This document shows, piece after piece, positions 1-8,029 of a DNA stretch of 11,087 nucleotides (positions within the stretch are counted from its first letter, which is position 1; each line of letters begins with the position of its first letter). Under the pieces are notes generated by a model. It did no database searches. It worked only from the letters and a program-made list of their open reading frames with translations, and was not told the origin of the DNA. This stretch comes from Euperipatoides rowelli (Eukaryota; Onychophora; Udeonychophora; Euonychophora; Peripatopsidae). A program made the translations under genes and the position numbers. The DNA lies in assembly GCA_003024985.2 (NCBI GenBank), contig PXIH01S0038095.1, one strand, 5' to 3'.

Positions 1-1
1 T

Positions 2-370
2 ATTAAATATAAAATCATTTTGGTATACCTACCTCCTCCTGTAGATATGGGAATGATTGATCTTTTATACAATGAACTTAATCATATATTAGTTGATAGT
101 GATCCAGATGTTAGAAATATCATCTTGGGTGATTTTAATCTACCTCTTTATTACTTTGATACTAATGGAATTCAAGATAATCTTACATTATATTTTCTTA
201 ATATTTTACTTTTGGCTTAAGCCAAAGGCACAATTTTCCTACTAGAAATAACAATATTTTAGACCTCATATTTACTAACTATGACATTTGCTCTATATCT
301 ACTGATATTTTCCAATCTGACCACAAATCTATTCTCATCCCATTTTATCTTAACTCCCACTCTACAAATC
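2..370 (+). pseudogene. LINE A apurinic-type endonuclease domain, C-terminal half, frameshifted
   Basis: Frame 2 is open from the window edge. It reads KIILVYLPPP, then ILGDFNLP with the conserved GDFN motif at 128-139, which contributes catalytic and metal-binding residues in exonuclease III/AP-endonuclease folds. A frameshift near 210-214 moves the reading to frame 1: GLSQRHNF, then NNNILDLIFTN, then the catalytic SDH motif at 316-324. A TAA ends the frame shortly after, near 370. Initiation near base 20 is not meaningful, because the frame is open upstream and the true N-terminus is off the window. In a live element this domain nicks target DNA to start insertion. The order GDFN, DLIFTN, SDH is diagnostic of LINE endonucleases. 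Confidence 0.88.
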
Positions 371-900
371 ATAATGATGTTTAAAATAGTTTCCTGAATT
401 ATAAAAGAACCAATATTGTCAGTCACAATTAATTTGGATGTTGAATTAACAAATTTAGATTTGGAAAATTCATTTAATAAATTATTGTATATCTTGACAT
501 CTTCTATTGACCACTTTACACCTAAACTTATTTTGAGTAAAAGAAACACAGGTTACTACCCTGGTTCAACCCTGACTTGGCCCGAATACTATATTTAAAA
601 AAAAAGTTACACATAAAATCTACTTATTCAATAAATAAAAAATTTCTTATACTCTTTTCATTGAAACACGATCCCACTTCTCTGTTTGCCTTAAACAGGC
701 TAAATTAAATTATTTACAACAATTAATCACTAAAAATACAGATACAGACTGATAAACAAATCCCTTTGGAAATTTATAAAATTCTCAAAAACTGGCATTT
801 TCCAAACTATCCTTTATGAAATTATCTATGATGGAATTAAAATTGATGATGACTTAGCCATTGCCAATTTCCTACCCAGCCATTTTCTGTTGATCAGTGA
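371..900 (+). pseudogene. LINE A linker between endonuclease and reverse transcriptase
   Basis: The linker is recognisable but scrambled over several frames. LDLENSFNKLLYIL and the following residues to about 540 form the pre-linker. PWFNPDLARILYLKKKLH follows near 560-615, matching the usual PWFN/W-x-(x)-L block after LINE endonucleases. Next come LKQAKLNYLQQL (about 690-725) and, after an in-frame TGA, NKSLWKFIKFSKTG (about 751-800) and YDGIKIDDDLAIANF (about 825-875). These correspond to the LWK, DD-x-x-IA-x-x-F region that leads into RT domain 0. At least four frame changes or stops lie in about 500 bp. No catalytic function is known for this region. Confidence 0.75.
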
Positions 901-1697
901 TGTTTTGGAAGCAGTGAATCATCTTAAAAATGGTATGGAAACTCCACTGATCATATCCCTCCTACCATATTAAAAACAATCATGCCTAATATTGTCCATA
1001 TACTTACTAAACTTATCATTTTCATCTGGCACATTTCCTAGTTCACTTAAAACCGCTATTATTAATCCTAAATTCAAAAAGGAATCAAAATTATCTTTTG
1101 AAAACTACAGGCCCATCTCTAATCTTCCTGTCTTATCAAAGGTTATTGAGTATGTTTTTAAAAATAAGCTTTATGCTTTAATTGAATCATATATTTCCCC
1201 TTACCAACATGGTTTTATAAGAAAAAAATCTACTTTGAAAACCTGATTGTATTTATCAGCCATATTACTGAAACATTATGTAAAGGTAGACAAACAGATG
1301 TGGTGTACATTGATTTCTCTAAGGCATTCGATTGAATCAGACATGACTAATTATATTTACAAATTGTAATTTTTTTGGATTATCACTAAATAATATTGAC
1401 TTAATAAAAAGTTACTTAAATAACAGATCACAAATTGTCAGAGTTAGAAACTCTTTTTCAATCTTATCTAACATCCCTTCTGAGTGCTTCAAGGTTCTAT
1501 CATTGGACCCCTTCTTTTTAATTTATACATACATGGCCTGCCTGATTGTATTGCTAGAAATGTTCTTTTGTTTTCAGATGACTGTAAAATATTCTTTCCA
1601 ATATATTGTAAAGCAGACCAAATTAGACTTCCAAATTGCCTTAATGATTTCATTGTTTGGTGCAACTATTGGAACATGTCTATTATTATTATCAAAC
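900..1697 (+). pseudogene. LINE A reverse transcriptase domain, broken
   Basis: This is the RNA-dependent DNA polymerase of element A. Early RT blocks read SSLKTAIINPKFKK and NYRPISNLPVLSKVIE (NYRP at 1103-1114), then QHGFIRKKST. A stop at 1244-1246 is bypassed by a frame change to VVYIDFSKAFD (1303-1332), motif A, whose first aspartate (1312-1314) would bind catalytic metal; a TGA follows directly. After a likely one-base deletion near 1480 come LQGSIIGPLLFNLYI (motif B) and FSDD at 1571-1582, motif C. Motif C is normally YADD or FADD, so the serine is unusual and probably a decay mutation. The frame runs to WCNYWNMS near 1681, where the duplicated junction with element B begins. RT identity is secure; activity is impossible in this state. 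Confidence 0.9.
1607..1638 (+). repeat. Left copy of direct duplication flanking element B
   Basis: These 32 bases of the element A RT region match 2590-2621 at 29 positions by hand alignment. The left copy continues in normal LINE A coding sequence to about 1697, whereas the right copy skips about 45 bases and then resumes. The pair brackets the reverse-orientation element B. It therefore looks like a long target-site duplication, or a duplication made during a repair-associated insertion. Confidence 0.75.
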
Positions 1698-2592
1698 CAA
1701 GGTGAATAAGAAGGAACTTCTTTTATCACCAAAATATCAAGAAAAAAATTTAGTCTGTGGAGTTATCAGAAAACAAATAAGAATCCAATTTGCTTTTAAA
1801 AACATTCAAACTTACTGCATTGACTATTTTAGGTGGAAGACCATTCCAAGTGCTTATTTCCCTGTAGGCTATTATATAAGTTGAAATACCATGTGAAGTT
1901 TTTTTCAAAGGCCTGCTAACGTGAAAACCATGACGTTTCAAAATTTGTGGTTCTGGGAAACTAAAGAACCCACCTTCATTATTATTTATAACAATGTTTA
2001 TACATATTTATTAGATTACCTCTTTGTATTCTCCTTGATGGTATTAAAATGCCTTTTAATATTGATAATCCATCAGAAAAGCTTTTTTTCTAAAAGCCTT
2101 GTTAATTTTTTCTATATCTTTTTTACAAGTAAATGATATGGCTATTGAAGAATAATTAAAATAAGGTTGTAAGTAAATGGGATAAAGAATGATAAATAAC
2201 TGTCGTTTAATATTAAAAAGTGAGTTCTTCAGCCTCCCAAACCGCATTATCATTTTTTTTACTATCATATCAGCATGACCCTCAAACTTCATCCCAGCAT
2301 CATATATGACACCAAGATCAGAGATTGAGGAAACATTTTTAAATTCAACATTATCTAGTAAATACCTATTAATTTTAGGTCTAAAGAACAGTTCAATGTT
2401 TTAGTTTTTTCAAATTAACAACCAATTTATTATCTCTAGACCATTTTTGGATAGTATGAATGTCATGCTGTAAAACATCACAGTCCCCACTGTCAGCTAT
2501 ATAGGTCACAGAATCTTCACATCATCAGCATATTGCACAACCAAGGATTTAATATCCCTATCGAAATCTGCCATGAGTATATTATAGAGTGT
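1698..2592 (-). mobile_element. Element B: 5'-truncated non-LTR retrotransposon inserted antisense in element A
   Basis: On the minus strand this segment carries the last part of a second, different LINE ORF2, from RT motif C to the C-terminus, with roughly 50 bases after the stop. It lies inside the RT of element A and is flanked by duplicated A sequence (1607-1638 and 2590-2621). The 5' end is cut within the RT at FTLYNIL, the usual result of incomplete target-primed reverse transcription. The boundary bases shared with the target (GTGTAAAG, 2589-2596) also suit microhomology joining. No clear poly(A) is seen at its 3' end. A TATTATTATTAT run at 1681-1692 could be a short ATA-type tail or simply element A sequence. 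Both boundaries are approximate. Confidence 0.8.
1750..2592 (-). pseudogene. LINE B reverse transcriptase C-terminal half and C-terminal domain, broken
   Basis: Reading right to left, FTLYNILMADFD leads into VVQYADDVKIL (about 2534-2505), where YADD is the intact RT catalytic motif C. A frameshift and stop follow, then IQKWSRDNKLVVNL, SISDLGVIYDAGMKFEGHAD (about 2323-2264) and GRLKNSLFNIKRQLF. YPIYLQPYFNYSS, KKDIEKINKAFRKK and a second stop region follow. The last open stretch, 1941-1750, contains ISTWNGLPPKIVNA and LNVFKSKLDSYL, the standard W-N-x-LP end of Jockey/CR1/L2-type ORF2 proteins. The stop at 1750 fits the family's natural end. Element A's own motif C is FSDD, and its sequence differs throughout, so A and B are separate families or subfamilies. 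Confidence 0.85.
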
Positions 2593-2621
2593 AAAGCTGA
2601 CCAAATTAGACTCCAAAATTG
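2590..2621 (+). repeat. Right copy of direct duplication flanking element B
   Basis: This matches 1607-1638 at 29 of 32 positions. After 2621 the sequence resumes element A coding (DKCSTMTYTY from 2630) where the left copy's continuation breaks off near 1697. About 45 bases present in the left copy are absent here, so either the duplication was imperfect or this copy later suffered a deletion. Confidence 0.75.
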
Positions 2622-3314
2622 ATAATATTGATAAATGCAGCACAATGACTTATACTTATAATGCTAGTAGTTTTGACTTTGTCTATACTTTGGATAATAG
2701 TGTTCTTGGAAAGATTAGATCTACTTAAGACCTTGGATTTGTATTTACTCACAACCTTAAACTCACCTACTACATATATTATTTAACTCTTAGAGCTTCC
2801 AAAACACTAGGATATATTAAGAAGTTGTGTTATAACATAAATAACTTTAAACTAGTTATTCTTTTATATTTTACTTTAATTAGACCATTGCTTGAATACT
2901 GCTCCCCACTATTACAAGACTGTACTCGTGCTGATGGTTGGAAACTTGAACACATTTAATATTTATTCTTACTAGGCCTATATCTATCCCATAAATTCCA
3001 CTTAAACACTATTAGATTGTCATATCATGAGTTATGTAGTTATTTTGTATAGCCTACCTACACTTGAATATAGAAGAAATATTACCTTCTTTAACCTATT
3101 ATATAATTTAATTAATAATAATAAAATTGATTGTGATAGTTTGAGATCTGTGATAACCTACAACACTTCTTTACATTACACTAGAAATTACTTTTTATTT
3201 AATATTCCTCATACACAAAATAATTCAATCTTTAAAAATCCATTAATTTACACTATGAGGCTATGTAATGATCTGCATATTAAAAATTTTGATATTTCAT
3301 TTTTTTTAATTTAA
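2622..3314 (+). pseudogene. LINE A ORF2 C-terminal domain, broken
   Basis: This continues element A past the insertion. Frame 2 from about 2630 reads DKCSTMTYTYNASS, then a TAA at 2726-2728, DLGFVFTHNLKL, LRASKTLGYIKKLC, and LIRPLLEYCSPLLQD near 2880-2920. These are the usual thumb and connection blocks after the RT of Jockey/CR1-like LINEs. Stops at 2957-2959 and near 3049 are passed by a shift to frame 3, giving SLPTLEYRRNITFFNLLYNL (about 3051-3110) and MRLCNDLHIKNFDI before the TAA at 3312-3314. The ending matches the normal end of such ORF2 proteins, so the element is full length at its 3' side. Confidence 0.85.
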
Positions 3315-3639
3315 ATTATGTTATGAAATGTATCCCTCTAATATTTTTTTAATCTATCCTATGGTTGCTTATTGATCATTGGTTTCTATTACATTGACAT
3401 TATCCCTCATTGATTCTACTTTTTAACACATTGTTATACATTTTATATCGTTCACATCTACTTATACAATGTAATTACATATTCCTGTAACATTTTGTTT
3501 TATTTTTCTTGTAAATACACTTTATATTGTTTTCTATAATTTATTGTTATACAGTATTATCTTTTATTTTGTTTTTAAGATTGTCATTATAATTTAATTA
3601 CAAAAACTGTAATAGGTTTTCTGAACCGTTGTTTTTGAC
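3315..3639 (+). other. LINE A 3' untranslated region
   Basis: This is AT-rich non-coding sequence between the ORF2 stop at 3312-3314 and the repeated tail. In living elements this region carries the structure recognised by the element's own RT. No coding signal is seen. The last unique block, near 3610-3639 (GTAATAGGTTTTCTGAACCG then TTTTTGACA), is the best probe for finding relatives, because LINE 3' ends are conserved within a family. Confidence 0.7.
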
Positions 3640-3664
3640 AAATAAATAAATAAAATAAATAAAT
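3640..3664 (+). repeat. TAAA-type 3' tail of LINE A
   Basis: A run of AAAT/TAAA units with one irregular step directly follows the 3' UTR. Short tandem-repeat tails in place of plain poly(A) are typical of many CR1, I and Jockey-like elements. It marks the 3' terminus of the insertion, so the matching target-site duplication should begin just after 3664. The 5' partner lies outside the window. Confidence 0.8.
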
Positions 3665-4148
3665 TTGTTCATTTTTAGTAAAAAACAAAGTTTGGAAAAT
3701 TTGACTGAAAAAAAAATAATATTTAAAGGTAGCTCAAGGCTATTAAAATTTTGTGAATTGCTGTCAAATAGTGCTACATAAACTCTGTAAATCCAAGACG
3801 ATATAATTTTAATTAATTAGCGGTTTTCTTTAATACATAGGCTAAGCCAAATATACAATATACTTTCCATACAAATAAAGTTGAATAATAATTTTGACTA
3901 GTAATCCAGTGTTAGTTGAAATTCGACCAATAAGAAAATTTCCTTTGTAAAAAGCCGCCACAACGCTAAATAATGAATGTTTTAATTTTATATATAAATT
4001 TTAGCCCATTGCACTCCCTCTCCATATAAACTATAACTCTGGCAAATCTCACACTTCTCCATGCGCACAATATGCTTAAAAAGGGATCCAAAGTTTTCCC
4101 TTCACGTATTAATATATAGATTTCAATATATAATTACAATTTAAGTTG
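3665..4148. other. AT-rich spacer, no gene seen
   Basis: No coding signal, RNA gene or clear repeat is visible. It contains one copy of the over-represented word TAGGCTA at 3838-3844, within GGCTAAGCC, and several short A/T palindromes of the sort expected by chance at this composition. Confidence 0.6.
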
Positions 4149-5675
4149 TTAAGGCCATATTTTTGCTATCAGGATATACTTTTTGTGGTTCTCCACAACT
4201 TGCATCAAAAGCTGAAACTGAGCCTTTCTAATGAGCAATCCAATGTATTATTTTATCAAATCAATACTTCTCTCTAAGTTTGATCATTAACTGCACTTAT
4301 CTTAAGGCCTCATAATAATCAGAGTTGTCACTCTAAAGTTTGGGTCAACTTAGAGGTATCCATCTGGTATATTTATTTCTTTGAACAGACTGAAATATTG
4401 TTGGGTTCCAAATTCTTCAAACATTTTTTTATTAAATGTTTCCAGGCATACATTTATCTTTTTTTTAGGATTCTTAGTATCTTTTTTTTTTTAAGATTCC
4501 ATCAACCTTTTTTTTTTTTTGTTGGAAGATGTGCATGGTTATCAAAATAAGATAGTGCAGAAAGATCTTCAGATAAATATCACAAGTGAGAAGCAATTTT
4601 TCAAACACAGTTTTGAAAATGACTTTGGGTATCTTTGAGCCCTCTAAGAATATTCATTAACTGAAAATCATTATATGCTGACATTTTGGATATTGGAGCA
4701 GATAGTCCAAGATTTAAAATAACCTACACCATGACTGACAATGAAAAAAACATAAAACACAAAGACTACTTTCTTCCTTTTTTGTAAGCTTGAATTGGGA
4801 TTTAAAGATATAGAGTAGGCTATATATTCAATTAGTAGCCTATATCATTTTAGTTATAAAACAATTATGATGCATTGCTCCTGGAATCATGGAATGGATT
4901 CCTATGGAAGGTATTCCTCCGAGAAAAATAACAAGTTCAAGAAACTCTGGTAGTCTTCATTGGTTTATGCACTGCTGTTTCTCGTCTGGCAGCAAACTCC
5001 AATATTCCATCTTTCACACCTTGTACAAAGGATAAAAGTATAAGCTTTCAATCCAGATTCAAATTTGTCTCTATCTATGAATTCCCAGAATGCTTGAAAA
5101 CATTTGAATAAAAGTACTTCCGAAGCTGACGAAGTTCCTAAAGAAATATCAAATATAATAAGCTCCATAATATAATAATGGCAGGCAAATAAAAAGTTTT
5201 TTTTCCCCCTCAAGCTTTTCTTTTACACTCTGGACACTGTTAATGAATGTTATATCAAAACTCATTTCAAATACTCTATTTGCAATATTCCAATCTATTA
5301 AAGCTTCATAAATTGCAGAGGCTTGTGCTTCCTCTGGTGTAAAAAGAAGTTTAGCAACTGAGAGTAACAGCGAAACTCCTTTTTGAGACTTTACCAGTTC
5401 ATTCTGGTAAAAGTTTTCCATCCCAATGAACAATGAGAGAAACATTTGTTTTTAGATGTTTATTTATCTGATTGTTCGATTCTATTTACAATTCTTTGTT
5501 GACAAATTGAACTTCTATTCAGACTAAGTAAATATCTTTAATATCATGGCCCAAACTCTAAGCAGTTTCTTCAACAAAATTATAGTCTTTCTATTCAATA
5601 CATTTTGATTTTGATGGGCTTGATGTTGTTACTCCAACTAATTCTTCATTTTCTTGTTCTCCATGTGGACTATTT
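4149..5675 (-). pseudogene. Transposase-like (RNase H-fold-like) protein pseudogene of an unnamed multi-copy family
   Basis: Joining frames on the minus strand gives one protein-like path of about 500 residues. It runs NSPHGEQENEEL (about 5674-5639), SSPSKSK, LGHDIKDIY, HWDGKLLPE (5402-5428), EAQASAIYEALIDWNIANR, and SFDITF (aspartate at 5254-5256). A frameshift at the T-run 5197-5204 follows, then FACHYYIMELI, LLFKCFQAFWEFID and FESGLKAY. Further on are EFLELVIFLGGIP, IYSLLYIFKSQFKL, YLSEDLSALSYFDN, and QLLMQVVENHKKY with a stop at 4149-4151. At least five stops and several frameshifts break it. The acidic residue after SF, and CHYY where I would expect CRHH, suggest a hAT-like or other DDE/RNase H transposase relative. 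I recall similar hypothetical proteins repeated in arthropod genomes, but family and function are inference. Confidence 0.6.
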
Positions 5676-5715
5676 GTAGAATAGTCCACATGAAGAACAA
5701 GAAACTGAAGAATTA
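5639..5715. repeat. 36-bp-arm inverted repeat (hairpin) at the upstream edge of the pseudogene
   Basis: The left arm 5639-5674 and right arm 5680-5715 are reverse complements at 34 of 36 positions, separated by the 5-base loop TGTAG. The minus-strand reading of the left arm is NSPHGEQENEEL, joined to the pseudogene body. The plus-strand reading of the right arm is NSPHEEQETEEL. The right arm is therefore an inverted copy of pseudogene coding sequence, not a terminal repeat of a transposon. Similarity ends outside both arms. The likely origin is foldback synthesis or template switching during break repair. Confidence 0.92.
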
Positions 5716-6165
5716 TTTTCCTGTTAATAAATGCCAGATAAAAAAACATAAATAGTATATTGTAAGAATAGAAAATTATTTACAAACAAATTTTACATTC
5801 TATAATGAGTCAAAACATAAATTTGTATTTAATGTATAGTGCTATGAGAGATTAAATTAATCTAACAAAATATATGCACTTTATATCACTGAAATTAATT
5901 TTAAACCATTTACTATGCATTTACAATTAGTTTAAATTATTGCTTAGTGTATTTAACTTTTAATACATTGAAAAATATATATGTTTAAAAATATTTTTAA
6001 GTAGAAAAAAAAAGATTAGCCTATAGTAAAATTATAGATCTTTAACTTCCATTGAGCTACCTCTAAATATTGTTTGTTTGTGCTTAAATTTTGCAAAACT
6101 TATTTTTAGATATATTGGAACCAAATTAGGTGAGAGCACTAATCCAGGTGGGCCAAACCCCTCCT
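5716..6165. other. AT-rich spacer, no gene seen
   Basis: No coding sequence or known repeat can be supported. If the pseudogene once had more N-terminal sequence it should lie here on the minus strand, but nothing recognisable continues past the hairpin. One TAGCCTA lies at 6017-6023. Confidence 0.55.
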
Positions 6166-6179
6166 CCCCCCCCCCCCCC
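6166..6179 (+). repeat. C14 homopolymer preceded by CCCCTCCT
   Basis: This is an uninterrupted run of 14 C, with short C blocks just before it (6158-6165). It is striking in such AT-rich surroundings. The complementary G-run could form a G-quadruplex and the C strand an i-motif. It is also a likely site of length polymorphism and assembly error. Confidence 0.9.
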
Positions 6180-6439
6180 ACAATCCCTTCAATATATATC
6201 TGTCCTCTTTTCTTACTTTGATAATCTGGTCACCCTATTCATAATGATTGATTATATGCATCATTTTGTTTTGCTTTATGTACAATATAGGGTTTAATTG
6301 ATTGGATGAATAGAGAATATTTCTGTTGAATATTATTACACATTAAGAAAGAAATATGAACTAAAAATTTAAAACAAAAAAAATGGCCTAATATCAGAAT
6401 TGTAAAAAAAAAAATTGAATAAAACTGGCAGTGATCCTT
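6180..6439. other. AT-rich spacer, no gene seen
   Basis: No ORF, repeat or RNA gene can be supported. Several A-runs are present (for example 6375-6382 and 6405-6414). Confidence 0.55.
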
Positions 6440-6618
6440 TAAGGAAATAGAATTTGAAACTAATCAGCAGGGAATGTAGCGTCGACTACTGTGAACAAGA
6501 ATATGATTCCTGTGAACAAATCTCTTATAGCATCATTAAATGCATAAATGTATTAGAAAGTCTATACAGAGAAGCAGATGTTGCATTTACAGCAGCCATT
6601 CATTTGTCTGTGAAAACA

Positions 6619-6626
6619 TCACGTGA
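6619..6626. promoter_or_regulatory. Palindromic E-box TCACGTGA
   Basis: This is a perfect 8-base palindrome with a CACGTG core, the site class bound by bHLH-zip factors such as Max, USF and MITF/TFE types. It is notable mainly because it clusters with other sites in this GC-richer island. Confidence 0.35.
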
Positions 6627-6675
6627 CACTCATCACTCACAATATACTTCTGATTAATCCTTTTACAAGGATCTT

Positions 6676-6689
6676 GTTACTATAGCAAC
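6676..6689 (+). promoter_or_regulatory. RFX-type X-box-like site
   Basis: GTTACTATAGCAAC is an imperfect inverted repeat close to the RFX consensus GTTNCCATGGNAAC: both half-sites (GTTACT, AGCAAC) and the spacing fit. RFX factors regulate ciliary genes in animals and bind such paired half-sites. No adjacent gene start is visible, so if used it would be distal. Confidence 0.4.
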
Positions 6690-6733
6690 ACAATTTCACC
6701 TGGGATTGGATAGGTATGATCACAGAAGCTCAG

Positions 6734-6746
6734 GAGTCAAAGGTCA
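6734..6746 (+). promoter_or_regulatory. DR1-like nuclear-receptor site
   Basis: GAGTCA-A-AGGTCA has one perfect AGGTCA half-site and a weaker upstream half (4 of 6 bases) with one-base spacing, the arrangement bound by RXR/USP and HNF4-type receptors. A single weak match could be chance; clustering raises its interest. Confidence 0.3.
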
Positions 6747-6870
6747 TAGAAAACTACTTGCAGATTTTTGGAATGAAACATCCCAAGATGGAAAGAGCAG
6801 AATATTTCAGTTGCTAGGGATTTCCAACAACCCAGCTGGGGCTATTTAGAATCCAAAGCAAGAAAAATAG

Positions 6871-8029
6871 TATGCTTGATGTCCAAAACACATTTGTTTT
6901 TACATTAGTCAAAAGAAATGAAGAGATAAAAATCAGTTGGGAGGCAAAAAGATGGCTAAAAATTCACAATCTCTGCTGAGAAATTGTTTTGTGTTGAGAA
7001 AACATTTTTTTTAATAATTTGTAATTACAATTCTATAGGGAAAGTTATTTCTTGTTGGTAAGGAAAGTTGAAGTCTTTCATAACTGCTAAGAAGAAAAAA
7101 ATATTGGTGCATTAAAATACTGATTTTAAAAAGCAATATTCATTTTTTTTACAAATGCAGGATTGCTATTTTTATTTCTCTAAAATATAATTTTTTTTTA
7201 AAAAAAAAATGAATTTATTAGTGTACAGTATCCATTTTCTTCCTTCACTTTACATTATAATAAACCTCTTGTCAAGCATAGGAAGACAAAAAAATGTTAA
7301 ATTTTAGAATAACTTAATAATTAAAGATTAATATCAGTATATTGTTTACAAAAAAAAATAGATAGTTTAAAAAAAAATAACATTCATAGTGTATGTGGGA
7401 GGGGAGGTATTATATATATTTTATTGCAGATGATCTTTACATTATCCCCAAGGGATGTTATCTAGATATTGTGCAAGTAATGTTTTCTTTTAAAAATCCC
7501 TATTATTTAATGATATATTTTGAGACTTGCCAAAAACCGTACACGAATCAAAATTTTGCAAAGAATTTGTATATTTAAAAGTCCAAATGTAACAGATTAT
7601 TATTTTTTATTATTGATTTTCGAAGCTAATTACTAAAAAAAAAAAATTCCACTAGAAAAAAAAATTAAATAAAAAAAAAAATTATTTACAACTCAATTTT
7701 TAAAATATTTGTCTTTAGCTCCTCCCCCTTAAAATAACATTGTCTATAGTAGGCCTATACGCTTGAGGAGATATTTTGATATGTTATTGTTAAGAAACTA
7801 ATAGCTTTTACTAAACCATAAACTATTCGCTATTTTGATCAGCTAATGGGTGGAAATCATATGGACTAATTGTTTAATTACTTGTAAAAAATCCAAATCA
7901 AATTCAATCCTTATGGTCCAATTAATTTAAAAAAAAAATCAAAACAAGCTTTACTACAAGCGGAACAGAACTCTATTTACAGCATAAAGTAATAACACCT
8001 AAACAGATAGAAGCCTCATTCCCAGGGCA
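6871..8029. other. AT-rich spacer with homopolymer tracts, no gene seen
   Basis: No supportable gene. It contains a T9A10 tract at 7191-7209, A12 at 7635-7646, A9 at 7656-7664 and A11 at 7671-7681. Such rigid tracts tend to exclude nucleosomes. A 61-codon open stretch at 7393-7578 has only biased, low-complexity composition and no recognisable motif. TAGGCCTA occurs at 7750-7757. Confidence 0.6.

Larger units (their letters stand above)
1..3664 (+). mobile_element. Element A: decayed non-LTR retrotransposon (LINE), 5' end outside the window, interrupted by element B
   Basis: This is an ORF2-type polyprotein of a Jockey/CR1-like LINE; the clade is not settled. Domains follow in the expected order: endonuclease C-terminal half (2-370), linker (371-900), reverse transcriptase (about 900-1697), C-terminal domain (about 2622-3314), 3' UTR and a TAAA-rich tail at 3640-3664. 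Such elements copy themselves by target-primed reverse transcription: the endonuclease nicks the target and the RT copies element RNA at the nick. No ORF1 and no endonuclease N-terminus are visible, because the copy continues left of base 1. The reading frame changes many times and has in-frame stops, so this copy is dead. Element B is inserted at about 1698-2592 in the opposite orientation, so element A is the older insertion. Confidence 0.9.
6440..6870. promoter_or_regulatory. Candidate cis-regulatory / conserved non-coding island
   Basis: This stretch is clearly less AT-rich than its surroundings and dense in words that match animal transcription-factor sites. They are a 10-bp direct repeat CTGTGAACAA at 6489-6498 and 6510-6519 (21 bp apart, about two helical turns), TCACGTGA (6619-6626), TAATCC (6655-6660), an RFX-like X-box (6676-6689), CACCTG (6697-6702), an inverted CCAAT (6705-6709) and a DR1-like repeat (6734-6746). 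An open frame of 67 codons (6454-6657) lies inside, with five cysteines and YCEQEYDSCEQIS. I recognise no family and no flanking splice signals, so a coding exon is possible but not favoured. The enhancer reading is inference from composition and site clustering. Confidence 0.35.

Noticed and set aside
259-549. 96-codon minus-strand open frame
   Set aside because: It is the antisense shadow of the LINE A endonuclease and linker coding region.
4149-5675. Pseudogene as a functional spliced host gene
   Set aside because: Multiple stops and frameshifts fall inside conserved-looking blocks, and the breaks are homopolymer indels and point stops rather than intron-like gaps with splice sites.
7393-7578. 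61-codon open frame
   Set aside because: Biased composition, no recognisable motif, and isolated in poly-A/T DNA; chance open frames of this size are not surprising.
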